In this document: in pieces, positions 42,757 to 53,342 of the stretch
How the letters are laid out: each line of letters begins with the position of its first letter
Numbering within the stretch: position 1 is the stretch's first letter
Assembly (NCBI RefSeq): GCF_001953305.1
Contig: NZ_MTFE01000010.1
Location: forward strand, 5,495,269 to 5,559,268
DNA length: 64,000 nt
Reading direction: 5' to 3'
Source of the DNA: Cnuella takakiae
GTDB lineage: Bacteria; Bacteroidota; Bacteroidia; Chitinophagales; Chitinophagaceae
Translations under genes and position numbers: made by a program
The notes under the pieces: model-generated
Seen by the model: the letters and a program-made list of their open reading frames with translations, nothing else
The model's database searches: none
What the model was told of the DNA's origin: nothing

Positions 42757-43329
42757 CTATTGTACGGTTATAGGCACAGTAGCCTTCACCTTTTCCCAGG
42801 CAACAGAAAGGCTTCCTTTACTCTTAGCGGAGGGCTCAATGAAATACTGGAGCCGTTCCAAATGGTTAGTTTTCTCCGGCTTCACCTGTACCCGTACAAT
42901 GTCATCTTTACTATTATATTCGGAAGCAAGGTGCTGTTCCCAATGTTTGTTGATGATAAAAACCCACTGGTTTTCCCCAGGTATAGTAAAAAGCGCATAC
43001 TTACCGGCCGGCACCTTTTGCCCGTTTACAAGGATGTCTTTGTTGAATTCAAGCGTAGTGGCATTGTGTGCACCGGTTACCCACACTTCTTCAAAAGGCA
43101 CAAGCCCGCCCCAAATAACCCTTTTACGTACCCCAGGCGAGTGATAGTTGATTGTGAATTGGGCATCTCCGATTTTTCCTACTGCAACCGATTTGATACT
43201 TTTCTTTGTTGTGTCTTTTATTAAGTTCGGATTATAGCAGACCTCACTTTCTTTCTGGGCATAGAGGCTGGAAAACGAAAGCAATAAGGTTGAAAAGAGC
43301 AGGCCTCTGATAATTTTCTTTACTTCCAT
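42757..43329 (-). CDS. DUF2911 exported protein
   Basis: The 190-residue protein has a signal peptide (LLFSTLLLSFSSLYAQ) and the DUF2911 body: YHSPGVRKRVIWGGLVPF, WVTGAHNATTLEF and GKYALFTIPG. This small beta-barrel-like family is common in Bacteroidota as exported proteins of unknown role. It lies in the metal block, 33 nt before the DUF3347 gene. Confidence 0.85.
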   Translation of the reverse strand: MEVKKIIRGLLFSTLLLSFSSLYAQKESEVCYNPNLIKDTTKKSIKSVAVGKIGDAQFTINYHSPGVRKRVIWGGLVPFEEVWVTGAHNATTLEFNKDILVNGQKVPAGKYALFTIPGENQWVFIINKHWEQHLASEYNSKDDIVRVQVKPEKTNHLERLQYFIEPSAKSKGSLSVAWEKVKATVPITVQ

Positions 43330-43361
43330 AATATTCTATGTTGTGCTTGGTGGTGATTTGT

Positions 43362-43925
43362 TTACTTAATCGTTTCTTTTACTTCTCCGCAGGTTAACAT
43401 CTCTTCTCCGAAATATGGGTTGCGGATCTCTTTATCAGTACTTAACCAATAAGCGCCCTTATTATCAAGTGCCATCGGGCAGTAATCCATATATAGTTCT
43501 CCTTCAACACCTGCTTTTTTCACAAGGCCAATCATTGCATCGCTAAGGCTTGCAAAGTGAGCCCGTTGCTTTTCTATACTGGGAGCTTCGACGATCCGTG
43601 CGGCAGCAGAAGCCAAACCTTTCCCACCCTGTACTTCAGCAGCACCTGCTTCTAGGGCATTAGAAGCAATTTTTGCCTCAGCGAGTTTTCCATTGGTTAA
43701 TGCTGAAGTAAGTTGTTGGTATTGCTGGTAAACCGCATTTAAACCATCATCTTTGATCCTAAACCTTTGTAACGGTGCCAGGGAAACTGCTCCGGGTGCA
43801 TGCACTGCATGATCAATGGTATTGGTACCGGTTGCTCTTTTTGTTTCTTTTTTTTGACTTCCGCCGCAGGAAGCAAGCATGAAAGCCACAGTTAATGGAA
43901 TAATGTAATGATGGAACTTTTGCAT
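43362..43925 (-). CDS. DUF3347 lipoprotein
   Basis: The 187-residue protein starts at ATG 43925 with a lipoprotein signal (AFMLASCGG). The DUF3347 domain follows: a helical region with YQQYQQLTSALTNG and the C-terminal YMDYCPMALDNKGAYWLS, ending EMLTCGEVKETI. The Cys/Met-rich ends suggest metal binding, and such genes commonly neighbour Cus-type adaptors; here the adaptor gene overlaps by a few bases upstream. A second DUF3347 gene is at 52656. Confidence 0.85.
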   Translation of the reverse strand: MQKFHHYIIPLTVAFMLASCGGSQKKETKRATGTNTIDHAVHAPGAVSLAPLQRFRIKDDGLNAVYQQYQQLTSALTNGKLAEAKIASNALEAGAAEVQGGKGLASAAARIVEAPSIEKQRAHFASLSDAMIGLVKKAGVEGELYMDYCPMALDNKGAYWLSTDKEIRNPYFGEEMLTCGEVKETIK

Positions 43926-43953
43926 GTCAACAATCTTGTTAGTTATTTGAGCC

Positions 43954-45171
43954 TTACCCATGATTATGACCTGCCATGGGGTTTTTCCCTTTCTTCAATA
44001 TGAACTCGCTGTACAAGAGGTAAGCACCTGTGGCTACAACCTTATCGCCTTCAGCTAGCCCGCTGGTAATTTCAACCAGGCCTGCGGTTTCCATACCGGT
44101 GGTAACCATCCTGGGTTCGTATTTGCCCTTCTCTTTTTCAATCCAGACATGCATTCCTTTTTGCTCACGGATAACAGCGTCTACTGGAAGTGTCAGTGCA
44201 TTGGCGGCGGACTTACCGGGCAGCAACACGTTGGCTTGCAAACCTGGCTGCCACTGACCATTTACATTTGGTATGCTACCTCTTATTTGCATCAGTTGCG
44301 TACCGGATTGAAGCGCGGGTGTAATAAATTGAATGGTCATACGGTGGGGCTGGTCCTCCCATCCCGGAACGATTACTTTTACCTGTTGACCGATGCGAAC
44401 ATTGCCGGCTTCTGAGGGATAAACATCCGCTTCGACCCACAAGCTGCCATATCCTTCAATTCGCATAATGGTGGCGCCTTCTGCAACATATTGACCTTCT
44501 GTAATGGAGAGTTCTGCCACAACACCGCTGGCTGGAGCAAAGTAGGTTACATAAGGGTCGGTTTTTTGGCTCTTTACAATGTTTGCTATTTGGGCCTCAC
44601 TCATGTTATACAGCAGAAGCTTCTGACGGGAGGCCTTTAATATTTGCTGAAAATGGGCATCTCCGGGAAACTCAGAGGCTTGTCTTACTGCCAGCAGGTA
44701 TTCCTGCTGTAAGGTGGCCAGCTGCTCAGAGTAGATTTTATAAACAGCTTGGCCTTTTCGTACTGGCACGCCAAGCTCTTTAAAATAAAGAACCTCGATT
44801 CTACCAGGAACACGGCTGGATACATATTCAGTTGCTTCCGGGTTGATAACCAACCGACCATTGAGCTGCGTAAAGTTGGAAAGCGATCCCGTGCCTACGG
44901 TAGTGGTAGTAATACCAGCCAAGGCCTGTTGGGCCTCACTTAACTGGAGCGCATCATCCGTATTGTTCTTATCAAAGGGAACCAGGTCCATGCCACATAT
45001 GGGGCAAGTTCCTGGGCTATTTTGAACAATCTGCGGGTGCATTGGACAGGTATAAGTCTGCTTTTTGGCGTCAGTTACAGCAGCTTGTCCCTTTTGCTTG
45101 CAGGCGCTAAGCAAAACAGCGGGGGCTGTAAGGGCTATTGCTATGTTCTTTATAAACTGTTTGCGTTGCAT
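43954..45171 (-). CDS. cusB: CusB-like RND adaptor with heavy-metal-binding domain
   Basis: The 405-residue protein has a lipoprotein-like N-terminus (VLLSACKQK) and a heavy-metal-binding domain TYTCPMHPQIVQ...GTCPICGMDLVP (about 40-75). The adaptor core follows with EYVSSRVPGRIEVLYFKELG, a helical hairpin and the barrel domain. CusB adaptors link CusA to the outer-membrane channel and pass Cu(I)/Ag(I). Two adaptor genes in tandem (this and 45175) with the same N-terminal domain is unusual in one pump locus; a mixed trimer or alternative use is possible. Confidence 0.9.
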   Translation of the reverse strand: MQRKQFIKNIAIALTAPAVLLSACKQKGQAAVTDAKKQTYTCPMHPQIVQNSPGTCPICGMDLVPFDKNNTDDALQLSEAQQALAGITTTTVGTGSLSNFTQLNGRLVINPEATEYVSSRVPGRIEVLYFKELGVPVRKGQAVYKIYSEQLATLQQEYLLAVRQASEFPGDAHFQQILKASRQKLLLYNMSEAQIANIVKSQKTDPYVTYFAPASGVVAELSITEGQYVAEGATIMRIEGYGSLWVEADVYPSEAGNVRIGQQVKVIVPGWEDQPHRMTIQFITPALQSGTQLMQIRGSIPNVNGQWQPGLQANVLLPGKSAANALTLPVDAVIREQKGMHVWIEKEKGKYEPRMVTTGMETAGLVEITSGLAEGDKVVATGAYLLYSEFILKKGKNPMAGHNHG

Positions 45172-45174
45172 GCT

Positions 45175-46545
45175 TTATTCTTCTGTTTGATTATCGGACT
45201 CTGTCCGGATAAAGCTTTCACTATCTACTAAATAGGCAGCATTCTGGGCTATTTCCCAACCACCAATGTTATCCGTGATTTGCACGAGCCCTTCCTGGGT
45301 GGCTCCTGTCTCAACATTTTTAGGTTGGAAAACTGTTCCTTCTTTTTTAAATACAACAGAGGTGGTCCCCAGCTGCACAACAGCAGATTTAGGCACCCAC
45401 CATCCTCTTGCAACAATGGGAATATTTGCCGTAAGGAGCTGCCCTATAGTAAAGCGCTGGTCATTGAGGTATACACGAGCAATGGTGAAGTTGCTACCGG
45501 CCCTGAAAGTGGGTTGAACGAGGCCGATGGTGCCGGTATAGACTGTTTGGGGTTCCGCTGTTGGACGGAATACCAACTTCTGGCCCCTTTTTATTTGTGC
45601 AGCCAGGCTTGGTTCAAAGGCAAATTCAGCTACCAGGCTGTTGTTGTTATATATAGTAAAAATGGACTGCCCTGCTGCCACATATTGCCCCTCTCTGATC
45701 ATGACAGGGGAATTTTCAGCAGGCATGCCGGAAGCATTGGTGGTAGAAGCTGATGAGGAGCCTGAAGGGCCCATAGAGCTGCCACCGGCACCCATGCCAC
45801 CCATACTGCCGCCGGCATCAGCGGATGTGCCGGAAACAGCACTTTGAGCAGGTGTGGCAGTTTGAGCAGCGGATCTTTCCAGAATATAACCGCTTGCCCC
45901 GCTATAAACAGGCACCCTGTATAAGGCTTTTCCGGAGCGAATTACCTGCCGGATCTGCCCTTCCCCCATACCCAGGAGCATCAGCCTTTGTTTTGCTTTT
46001 TGAAGTAAGCTCGAATTTTGATCTACCCTGCTTAAGTATAACAGTTCCTGCTGCGCAGCAGCCAGTTCCGGGGAATAAATTTCCATGATCAGTTGCCCCT
46101 TCCGAACGGGTTGATAGTTGTACTTGATGTAAAGGCGTTCGATGCGGCCACTTACGCGGCTGGCCAGGCTCGTCTGCCGGCGGGTATCGTAAGTAATTGA
46201 ACCCTGGACCTCACGGGAAAAAATACGGGTGCCGCTTTCAGCAGTAATAGTAGGTGTACTTGCCACCACTTGTTGGTTAACTGGCTTCAACAATGGAGTC
46301 AGGCTGCTATCTACTCCTTCTGCGGATGCAACTCCATTTTTAGGCACCAGGTCCATACCGCAGATCGGACACTTACCAGGTTTATCCTGTACAATCTGTG
46401 GATGCATAGGGCAGGTATATTGCTGCGATGCTGCATGCTGATGTGCATCCTTTCCTGGCGTTGTCTCCTTGCCTTTACAACTTGCAAGCATCAAAAGACC
46501 TATCACAAAGACGATACTTATGTTAACGGTATAACTCTTTCTCAT
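45175..46545 (-). CDS. cusB: Second CusB-like RND adaptor with heavy-metal-binding domain
   Basis: The 456-residue protein is a lipoprotein (GLLMLASCKG) with QYTCPMHPQIVQ...GKCPICGMDLVP near the N-terminus and the adaptor core. It carries a Gly/Ser/Met-rich insert (about 230-275, GGSMGGMGAGGSSMGP) between the barrel-sandwich halves. It shares architecture with the 43954 gene, from which it is separated by 3 nt, but has clear differences, so the duplication is old. The outer-membrane channel gene overlaps its start. Confidence 0.9.
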   Translation of the reverse strand: MRKSYTVNISIVFVIGLLMLASCKGKETTPGKDAHQHAASQQYTCPMHPQIVQDKPGKCPICGMDLVPKNGVASAEGVDSSLTPLLKPVNQQVVASTPTITAESGTRIFSREVQGSITYDTRRQTSLASRVSGRIERLYIKYNYQPVRKGQLIMEIYSPELAAAQQELLYLSRVDQNSSLLQKAKQRLMLLGMGEGQIRQVIRSGKALYRVPVYSGASGYILERSAAQTATPAQSAVSGTSADAGGSMGGMGAGGSSMGPSGSSSASTTNASGMPAENSPVMIREGQYVAAGQSIFTIYNNNSLVAEFAFEPSLAAQIKRGQKLVFRPTAEPQTVYTGTIGLVQPTFRAGSNFTIARVYLNDQRFTIGQLLTANIPIVARGWWVPKSAVVQLGTTSVVFKKEGTVFQPKNVETGATQEGLVQITDNIGGWEIAQNAAYLVDSESFIRTESDNQTEE

Positions 46546-47773
46546 AATCAACGATCATTTGATACAGCTTTGCCTTTTCATCCAGTAAGTTCATCTGCAT
46601 CATGGTTAATGCTTCCCAGGAATCAATGACAACGGGCAATGCCAGCTTATTTTCCTTGTAATTCAGGATGTTTACATCAAGTGCTTTATGGAGGGAAGGA
46701 ATGATTTTGTTTTCCATGCCTTGGATGCGTTTTTGCATCGACTCGATTTCAGCCCTCATGCCGTACAGCATGCCTCCTGTTTCCTGCAACATGGCAGCAC
46801 GCTCCTTTTCCATGGCTTGCACATTCAACTGCATGGCTTTTATGTCGGACTTGTACATCTTTGAAGCCCATGGAGCAATAGGAATGGATACCATGCCCAT
46901 AACGCTGTATGAATTTGGCATCATTGCATCCAATGGATACATATGATCATACTGAATCCTGAAATCCGGTTTCCGCTGCTGCCTCATAGAGGCAATATTG
47001 AGTTCCATGGAGCGGATGCTTTCATTCATCCGCCTGATGTCTCCCCGCTGCTCTGAAAGACCAACAGAGTCTGGGACAGCAGGATTGAAAAACACTTTCC
47101 GGCTCGTGTCAATTTGGAAAGGGGTATTCCCTTGCTGGTTCATTAGGCCATTGAGGTATCCCCGGGCACGTCCGATCTCTCCCTCCTGCATCCGGATCAT
47201 GTTCCTGTTTTCTTCAATCCTGGCATCCGCTCCGTACACACCACTGAGCTGCGATTGATTATAAGGGTAGCGGACTTCTTCAATTTTCCGCATCATCTCC
47301 ATAATATCTCCTGCCTGCTCCAGTACTTTTATCCTTTGTTCGGCAACCAGCCAGGAATAATATTGTCGTTTAGCCTGTGCTTTTAAATCATTCAGCGTCA
47401 CTGCGCGGGATGCTCTTTCAACATTGCCTTGCGATTCAATATATCTCCTGGTAGCATTTTGCTTTGCCCGGTTTGGAATATCCTGTTCTATGCGCAGCAT
47501 TAGCGAACCGGCATCACTGGGCTCCATCTTCATTTGACCAGGATAGGGCGTCATAAAAGTGCCCACTCCAACCATTGGTGCCATCCATGCTGTAGCGGCA
47601 TCCGCACTATAGCGGTAGCTCTGCGCCTTCAGCTCATAGGTTTGCAGTAAAATGTTATTCCGGTCAATGCGCTTAAGTATTGTATCAAGTGTAAGCACAG
47701 GCGCTTGCTGGCTCAGCGCCGTAAGGGGCAGCAGCAAGAGGACTCCTATAACATTTTTAGTGTTGAACATCAT
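46523..47773 (-). CDS. Cus-type outer-membrane channel (TolC family)
   Basis: The 416-residue protein has a signal peptide (FNTKNVIGVLLLLPLTALSQQ) and TolC-like helical regions (RYIESQGNVERASRAVTLNDLK and EKERAAMLQETGGMLYGMRAE). Starts at 47773 or 47770 are both ATG. The protein is Met-rich in parts (DHMYPLDAMMPNS), in keeping with copper export. It overlaps the RND pump gene upstream and the adaptor gene downstream, so the block is translationally coupled. Confidence 0.87.
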   Translation of the reverse strand: MMFNTKNVIGVLLLLPLTALSQQAPVLTLDTILKRIDRNNILLQTYELKAQSYRYSADAATAWMAPMVGVGTFMTPYPGQMKMEPSDAGSLMLRIEQDIPNRAKQNATRRYIESQGNVERASRAVTLNDLKAQAKRQYYSWLVAEQRIKVLEQAGDIMEMMRKIEEVRYPYNQSQLSGVYGADARIEENRNMIRMQEGEIGRARGYLNGLMNQQGNTPFQIDTSRKVFFNPAVPDSVGLSEQRGDIRRMNESIRSMELNIASMRQQRKPDFRIQYDHMYPLDAMMPNSYSVMGMVSIPIAPWASKMYKSDIKAMQLNVQAMEKERAAMLQETGGMLYGMRAEIESMQKRIQGMENKIIPSLHKALDVNILNYKENKLALPVVIDSWEALTMMQMNLLDEKAKLYQMIVDYEKELYR

Positions 47774-50700
47774 ATACCTCCAGTTTTCCATGCTTGCGTA
47801 ATTCGTATTCCTTAGCCATCAAAAAAATCAATGGCGTCACCAGCAGAATGTGCGTGGAAGATGTTAGTACCCCGCCAATCATGGGTAGTACTATTGGCTT
47901 CATTACATCCGTCCCGACCCCTGTAGCCCACAGGACAGGTATCAGTCCAAAAAGTGAAACACAAACAGTCATCAGCTTTGGCCGCAGACGTTTCGCAGCA
48001 CCATGTATCACATACTCCCGAAGATCTTCTTTAGTGATTGTCTCCCTTGAATTGCCTTTTAGGGCAATAAGCTGCTTCATGGCATCATTGAGGTAAATAA
48101 CCATCACAATACCTGTTTCTACTGCTATACCGAACAGCGCAATAAAGCCAACCGCTACCGCCACGGAAAGGTTAACACCCCAGAAATAGATCATATAAGC
48201 GCCACCAATCAGGGCAAAAGGAACGGTGATAAGACTAAGGAATGCCTCCCTAATGGAGTGAAAGGCAAAGTATAGGGAGAAGAAAATGATTACCAGTACG
48301 ATGGGAGCAATCCACATTAGGGTTTGTTGGCCCCGGATCAGGTTTTCATACTGGCCGCTCCACTCTACAAAGTAGCCTTGCGGCAATATACCCCGTTCGT
48401 TATTGATCTTTTTAATAGCATCCTGAACAGTACTGCCCAAATCACGGCCGCGAACATTAAACATAACAGCTCCTCGGAGCAATGCATTTTCCGATGAAAT
48501 CATGGGCGGGCCATCTTCAAATCGAATATCTGCAACTGCGGAAAGCGGCACCTCACCAAATACAGGAGACTGCAATGGAATGCGGCGAATATTATCTACA
48601 CTGTTGCGGTACTGCTGGGCCAGGCGTGTACTGATGGAAAACCGCTGCCGCCCTTCGATGGTGGTTCCGATAGTGGCACCACCTAAGGCGGTTTCAACCG
48701 TTTGGTTGACATTGTCTACGTTCAGCCCATACCGGCTTAGATCTCCCCTACGTACATTGATGGACAGATATTTGCCTCCGGTAACGGGTTCTACATATAG
48801 GTCCTGAATGCCTTCGGTTCCTTCCAGTGCAGTTTTTACCCGCTCCGATACAGAGGCAATAGAATCCAGGCTTTGACCATATACTTTTACACCCACATCC
48901 GTACGGATGCCGGTTGCCAGCATATTGATCCGGTTGATGATGGGCTGGGTCCAACCATTTACAACACCGGGTATTTGCAGCTTTTTATCCAGTTCATTGA
49001 TAATATCTTTTTTGGTGATGCCTTCCCGCCACTCCTTTTTGGGCTTGAGCATGATAATGGTTTCAATCATGCTGATGGGGGAGTTATCGGTAGCTGTAGC
49101 AGCACGGCCCGCCTTTCCCAGCACCTTGTCAACTTCAGGAACAGATTTGATGATCTTATCCTGTATTTGAAGTATACGCTTGGCTTCTGCATTTGAAATA
49201 TCCGGAAGAGTCACAGGCATAAACAAAATGCTTTGCTCATCCAGCGGGGGCATAAACTCACTTCCAAGGCTGCGTAGCAACGGAATAGTAATCAGCAGGG
49301 CAATGATGTTGATGGCCAGAGTGGTTTTGCGCCATTTCAGCACCCCTTTGATTAGGGGGGTATAAAGCCGTTCCAAAAAGCGGTTGACAGGATTGGCATT
49401 ATCAGGCCGGAATTTTCCTTTCATAAAAAAGGAAATCAGTACTGGAGCAAGTGTTATCACAAGCAATGCATCCACCACCATGATAAAGGTTTTGGTAAAT
49501 GCAAGCGGGTGAAAAAGCTTGCCTTCTTGCCCGGTCAACATAAATACCGGAAGGAAAGAAGTAATGATGATCACCGTAGCGAAGAAAACGCCGCGGGAAA
49601 CCTGCTTGCTGGATTTTTCAATTATTTGGAGGCGCTCCTCTTCTGAAATCCACTGTTCAGGCTTGCGAAATATTTTTGAAAACAGTTTCATACTGTTACT
49701 TGATTTTATATTTTTTCTCTTTTTCCCATAATGCATAGCGTTCAGCCAGGTGCTTATAGGCATTCTCGCTCATGATGATGCCATTATCTACAATCACTCC
49801 AATGGCCAGCGCAATCCCGGTGAGCGACATGATGTTGGAGGAAATGCCAAAGGCATTAAGCAGAATAAAGGCAATGGCAATGGTGATTGGAATTTGGATA
49901 ACAATACTGAGCGCACTGCGCCAGTGAAAAAGAAAAATGATCACGATCAGAGACACCACGATCATTTCTTCAATAAGGGTGTTCTTGATGGAATCTACCG
50001 ACTCCTGTATCAGTTCACCGCGATCGTAGACAATGTCGAACTTTACGCCTTCAGGAAGGCCTTTTGCAACTTCCAGCATTTTCTTTTTGATGCCTTCAAT
50101 CACAGAGGCTGCATTTTCACCGTAACGCATTACCACAATACCGCCAACGCGTTCCCCTTCACCATTCTGGTCAAATATGCCCAGCCTGGTTTCACCGATC
50201 ATCTGTACGGTAGCTATATCTGCAACACGTACGGCAACTCCTGCCTGGTTCTGTACGGGAATGTTTTCTATTTGTTCTAAAGACTGGAGATAACCCGATG
50301 TCTTGATGATATATCCGATGTCACTTAATTCAAACTTGCGTCCGCCGGATTCATTGTTGTTGGTTCGCACGGCATTTATTACATCCCCTACAGAGAGCTT
50401 ATAATAAAGGAGTTTATTAGGACTAAGGGTGATAGAATACTGTTTTTGAAAGCCGCCAAAGGAAGCGATCTCACTGACGCCAGGGACATTCTGTAAGGCA
50501 AATTTGACATACCAGTCCTGTATGGCCCTTTGCTCACCCAGATCCAGTTTAGGTGCATCCAATGTATACCACAGGATGTGCCCGACACCTGTACCATCGG
50601 GGCCCAGCTGCGGCGTTGCGCCTTGGGGAAGCGATTGGGAAACAGTACTAAGGCGTTCCAATACCCGGGCCCTGGCCCAGTAAACATCTACATCATCTTC

Positions 50701-50991
50701 AAATATGACGTAGATAAAGCTCATCCCAAACATGGAAGTACCACGTACGTATTTGATACGGGGCATTCCCTGCAGGTTGGTAACAAGTGGATAGGTGATC
50801 TGATCCTCTATCAGCTGTGGAGCCCTGCCCATCCATTCGGTAAAAACAATTACCTGGTTTTCTGACAAATCTGGGATGGCATCAATAGGATTTCTTTTGA
50901 CGCTTATGATGCCCCAGACAAATAATCCTGCCACCAGTGTAAGTACAATAAACCGGTTGCGTAAAGACCATTCAATTATTCGATGTACCAT
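47757..50991 (-). pseudogene. cusA: CusA-like heavy-metal RND pump, split by a frameshift
   Basis: The N-terminal half (start at ATG 50991, MVHRIIEWSLRN) ends at 49696 with YALWEKEKKYKIK. The C-terminal half is open in the other frame from upstream of 49763 and continues MKLFSKIFRKPEQWISEEE. Both fit one continuous CusA of about 1,078 residues: LAIGVIVDNGIIMSENAYKH in TM4, then GVFFATVIIITSFLPVFML, then the C-terminal domain. An extra base in the A-rich run near 49700-49735 explains the shift, so homopolymer error, real inactivation or frameshifting are all possible. The rest of the operon appears intact. Confidence 0.85.
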
Positions 50992-51054
50992 TGATCTACT
51001 CTCTTTTAAGGAGCGGCGCACAACAACAAAGCTGCTCCTTTGCTTGATTGGTTA

Positions 51055-51417
51055 CTAATGCTTGTGTCCGGAATGACTTTCTGTTTGGGCTTTCCGGTCA
51101 TACCGGCAGCATCCCGGAAGCTTCTTATAAATGGCATCTTCTGCCCTTACGTTCTCAGTATCATGACCTGCAGCCGCTACCTTCTTCTGTATATCACTAA
51201 AATTGGTTTTGCCGGAATCGTAGGTAACAGTGAGCATTTTGGTATCTACGTCCCAACCGGCTTTTTTTACTCCATCTATCTGTATGGCTTTTTCGACCCT
51301 GCTTTTACACATTTCACAATTGCCGTAAACTTTTACAGATTCTGTTTTATCCTGCGCAAAAACACTGGTGGCAAGTGCTAAAAAAATGATGAGTAGTAAA
51401 TGCTTCGTATTTTTCAT
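51055..51417 (-). CDS. Exported HMA-domain metal-binding protein
   Basis: The 120-residue protein starts at ATG 51417 with a signal peptide (LLLIIFLALATSVFAQ). The HMA domain has VYGNCEMCKSRVEKAI (CxxC). The C-terminus is His/Cys-rich (PGCCRYDRKAQTESHSGHKH). It is a periplasmic copper carrier or sink and lies at the 5' side of the cus-like block. Metal specificity is inferred from family and context. Confidence 0.88.
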   Translation of the reverse strand: MKNTKHLLLIIFLALATSVFAQDKTESVKVYGNCEMCKSRVEKAIQIDGVKKAGWDVDTKMLTVTYDSGKTNFSDIQKKVAAAGHDTENVRAEDAIYKKLPGCCRYDRKAQTESHSGHKH

Positions 51418-51455
51418 CTGATTCACTTTTGATTTAATTATTAGCAGGTTGTGCT

Positions 51456-52544
51456 TTAATATTTTATAACAATGCCGTTAGGCTTTTTACCAACCAGGAT
51501 GTCCTTTATTTTGGTGTGGGTAGTAACATCTATAACCGAAACACTACCCGCCATTTGGTTGGTAACATAAGCAACGGAGCCATCGTTAGTAAAGGCTGTA
51601 GCATGTGCCCCCATAGCTGTATTGAAAACACCGCCCTGCACCCATGTGTTCCCTGTTGTGCTCCATGTCCAATAATGTACCTTGCCCCCTTCCGGGTCCG
51701 TTACCCATAGCTCGTTTTTAAGGTTATTGTGGGCTACACTTCCGGGCATAAAATGGAGGTTGATGGTTTGCACTACTGTATTAGCAGCTACGTCAATCAC
51801 GCTTACGGTTTGCCCGTCTTCGTTGTCCACATACATCTTTCCATCATAGCCAACCCAAGCCGCTACAGGGTTGTCACCAACAGGTATGGTGGCAATGATG
51901 GCCTTGGTGGCTGGATTGATCACCATTATGTTATCATCACCGCCATTGGCGACATATGCCTTTGTACCATCAGCCGAGAAGGTGATTTCTGCAGGCTCAT
52001 CCCCAACAGGGATGGTGTTTTTCACGGCGTAAGTGGCTGCATTTAGAACGAGGATTTTTTGATCATTCATTTGCGAAGTCCATATTTCGGAGCCGTCTGG
52101 TGAATACACAGCATTGTGGTTCATGCCAGGCACTTCCAGGTCTTTGATCATGGTGCCTTTAACTGCATCTACGACCATTACCCGGCCTTTCATGCCGGCC
52201 ATGCTTCCGCTATGGCCTTCGCTCAAATCCATACCCGGCATGGCTATGGCTAGCTGATGGCTGCTGGCATTAACGCTGTGGTAAATATGGTGAGGCCACA
52301 TATCCATTTGAGCACCTGCGCTCATCAGCTCGATTGTTTCTGCAAGGCTGTTGTCCGAAAGCTTGATCACAGAAAGCGTATTGCTTTCACCATTTACCAC
52401 ATAGGCTGCCGGGTAGGAGATGTTTCTTTCGGCCATTCCATCATCCATGCCATCCATCTTATGTTTCCTGCATGCCTGCAGCACAACAAGTGGCAGGACA
52501 AATAGGGATAGGCGGTAAAGGAGGTTGATTGATAATTGCTTCAT
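51456..52544 (-). CDS. YncE-like seven-bladed beta-propeller lipoprotein
   Basis: The 362-residue protein has a lipoprotein-type N-terminus (FVLPLVVLQACRKHK) and repeated YVTN-family blades: YVVNGESNTLSVI, AYVANGGDDNIMVI, MYVDNEDGQTVSVI and AYVTNQMAGSVSVI. This fold is common for surface or periplasmic binding proteins, some copper-related. Met and His are frequent around the first part (HKMDGMDDGM). It lies between two metal-binding genes on the same strand. Confidence 0.85.
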   Translation of the reverse strand: MKQLSINLLYRLSLFVLPLVVLQACRKHKMDGMDDGMAERNISYPAAYVVNGESNTLSVIKLSDNSLAETIELMSAGAQMDMWPHHIYHSVNASSHQLAIAMPGMDLSEGHSGSMAGMKGRVMVVDAVKGTMIKDLEVPGMNHNAVYSPDGSEIWTSQMNDQKILVLNAATYAVKNTIPVGDEPAEITFSADGTKAYVANGGDDNIMVINPATKAIIATIPVGDNPVAAWVGYDGKMYVDNEDGQTVSVIDVAANTVVQTINLHFMPGSVAHNNLKNELWVTDPEGGKVHYWTWSTTGNTWVQGGVFNTAMGAHATAFTNDGSVAYVTNQMAGSVSVIDVTTHTKIKDILVGKKPNGIVIKY

Positions 52545-52655
52545 TATAGGGATTTTACATGTAGCGAAACAGTAAGAAATAACATGAGCTCATTTCTGGA
52601 ACGGGCCAACAAACCAGGAGAGCTAAATTGACCCGCCCATACTCTGAGACCATCC

Positions 52656-53264
52656 TTACTGGTTGGTAAGCACTTGTTCCACCTTGCCGCACTCAGGCAT
52701 CTTCTTGCCCATGTAGGGGTTTACGATCTCCTTCTTTTCGCTGATCCAGTTTGCGCCCTTATTGTTGTCGGCCATAGGACAATGGTCGAGGTAAAGGGTT
52801 TTGTTCGAACCAAAGGTTTTTACCAGTTCTGCTACATCCTCACTCATACCTACAAAATGTTCCCGTTGGTGATCGATCTTGCCGGCATTAGCAGCAGTAT
52901 GTTCTGCATGCTCTTTTAGGTCTTCAAATACATCATTGAAGGTTTTTTGCTGATCCGCTGTGAACTTGGACCTGTCTACCTGGCCCAGGCTTTCGGTAAG
53001 GGCTTTGGCGCCACTGGCTGCCTCTGCAGCATTATCGCTGGCAAGGGCATTTTTAACGTGCAGGTAGTGATCAATGACCATGCTTACCTCATTTGCTGAT
53101 GCATTGGCTTGGTTAGAGGCTGCATTCCCAGCTTCGGCACCTGTAGCCGAGGTTTCTTGCTGGGTGACGGAACCATTTTGATTTTCTGAACCGGCTTGGT
53201 TACCACATGAAGTGAACAGGATGGCAGCAGTAGCCATCAGGGCGCTAAAAACTCTGATTGTCAT
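52656..53264 (-). CDS. DUF3347 lipoprotein, second copy
   Basis: The 202-residue protein has a lipoprotein signal (TAAILFTSCGNQ), a low-complexity Ala/Ser/Gln/Asn linker (about 25-60) and the DUF3347 domain, including LYLDHCPMADNNKGANWIS and MPECGKVEQVL. It is homologous to the protein at 43362 and diverged in sequence. These two genes flank the cus-like block, which suggests a periplasmic metal-binding role beside CusB. Confidence 0.85.
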   Translation of the reverse strand: MTIRVFSALMATAAILFTSCGNQAGSENQNGSVTQQETSATGAEAGNAASNQANASANEVSMVIDHYLHVKNALASDNAAEAASGAKALTESLGQVDRSKFTADQQKTFNDVFEDLKEHAEHTAANAGKIDHQREHFVGMSEDVAELVKTFGSNKTLYLDHCPMADNNKGANWISEKKEIVNPYMGKKMPECGKVEQVLTNQ

Positions 53265-53342
53265 CGTTTTAAGGTTTGATTGTTATGTATAGAAGAAATA
53301 AGAATAGCAAGCAGTTACAATCCCTTATTGGGCATGTAACGC

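Noticed and set aside
49696-49763. Programmed -1 frameshift in cusA at an A AAA AAT-like run
   Set aside because: The shift needed is +1, not -1, and no stimulatory hairpin is apparent. An extra base is simpler.
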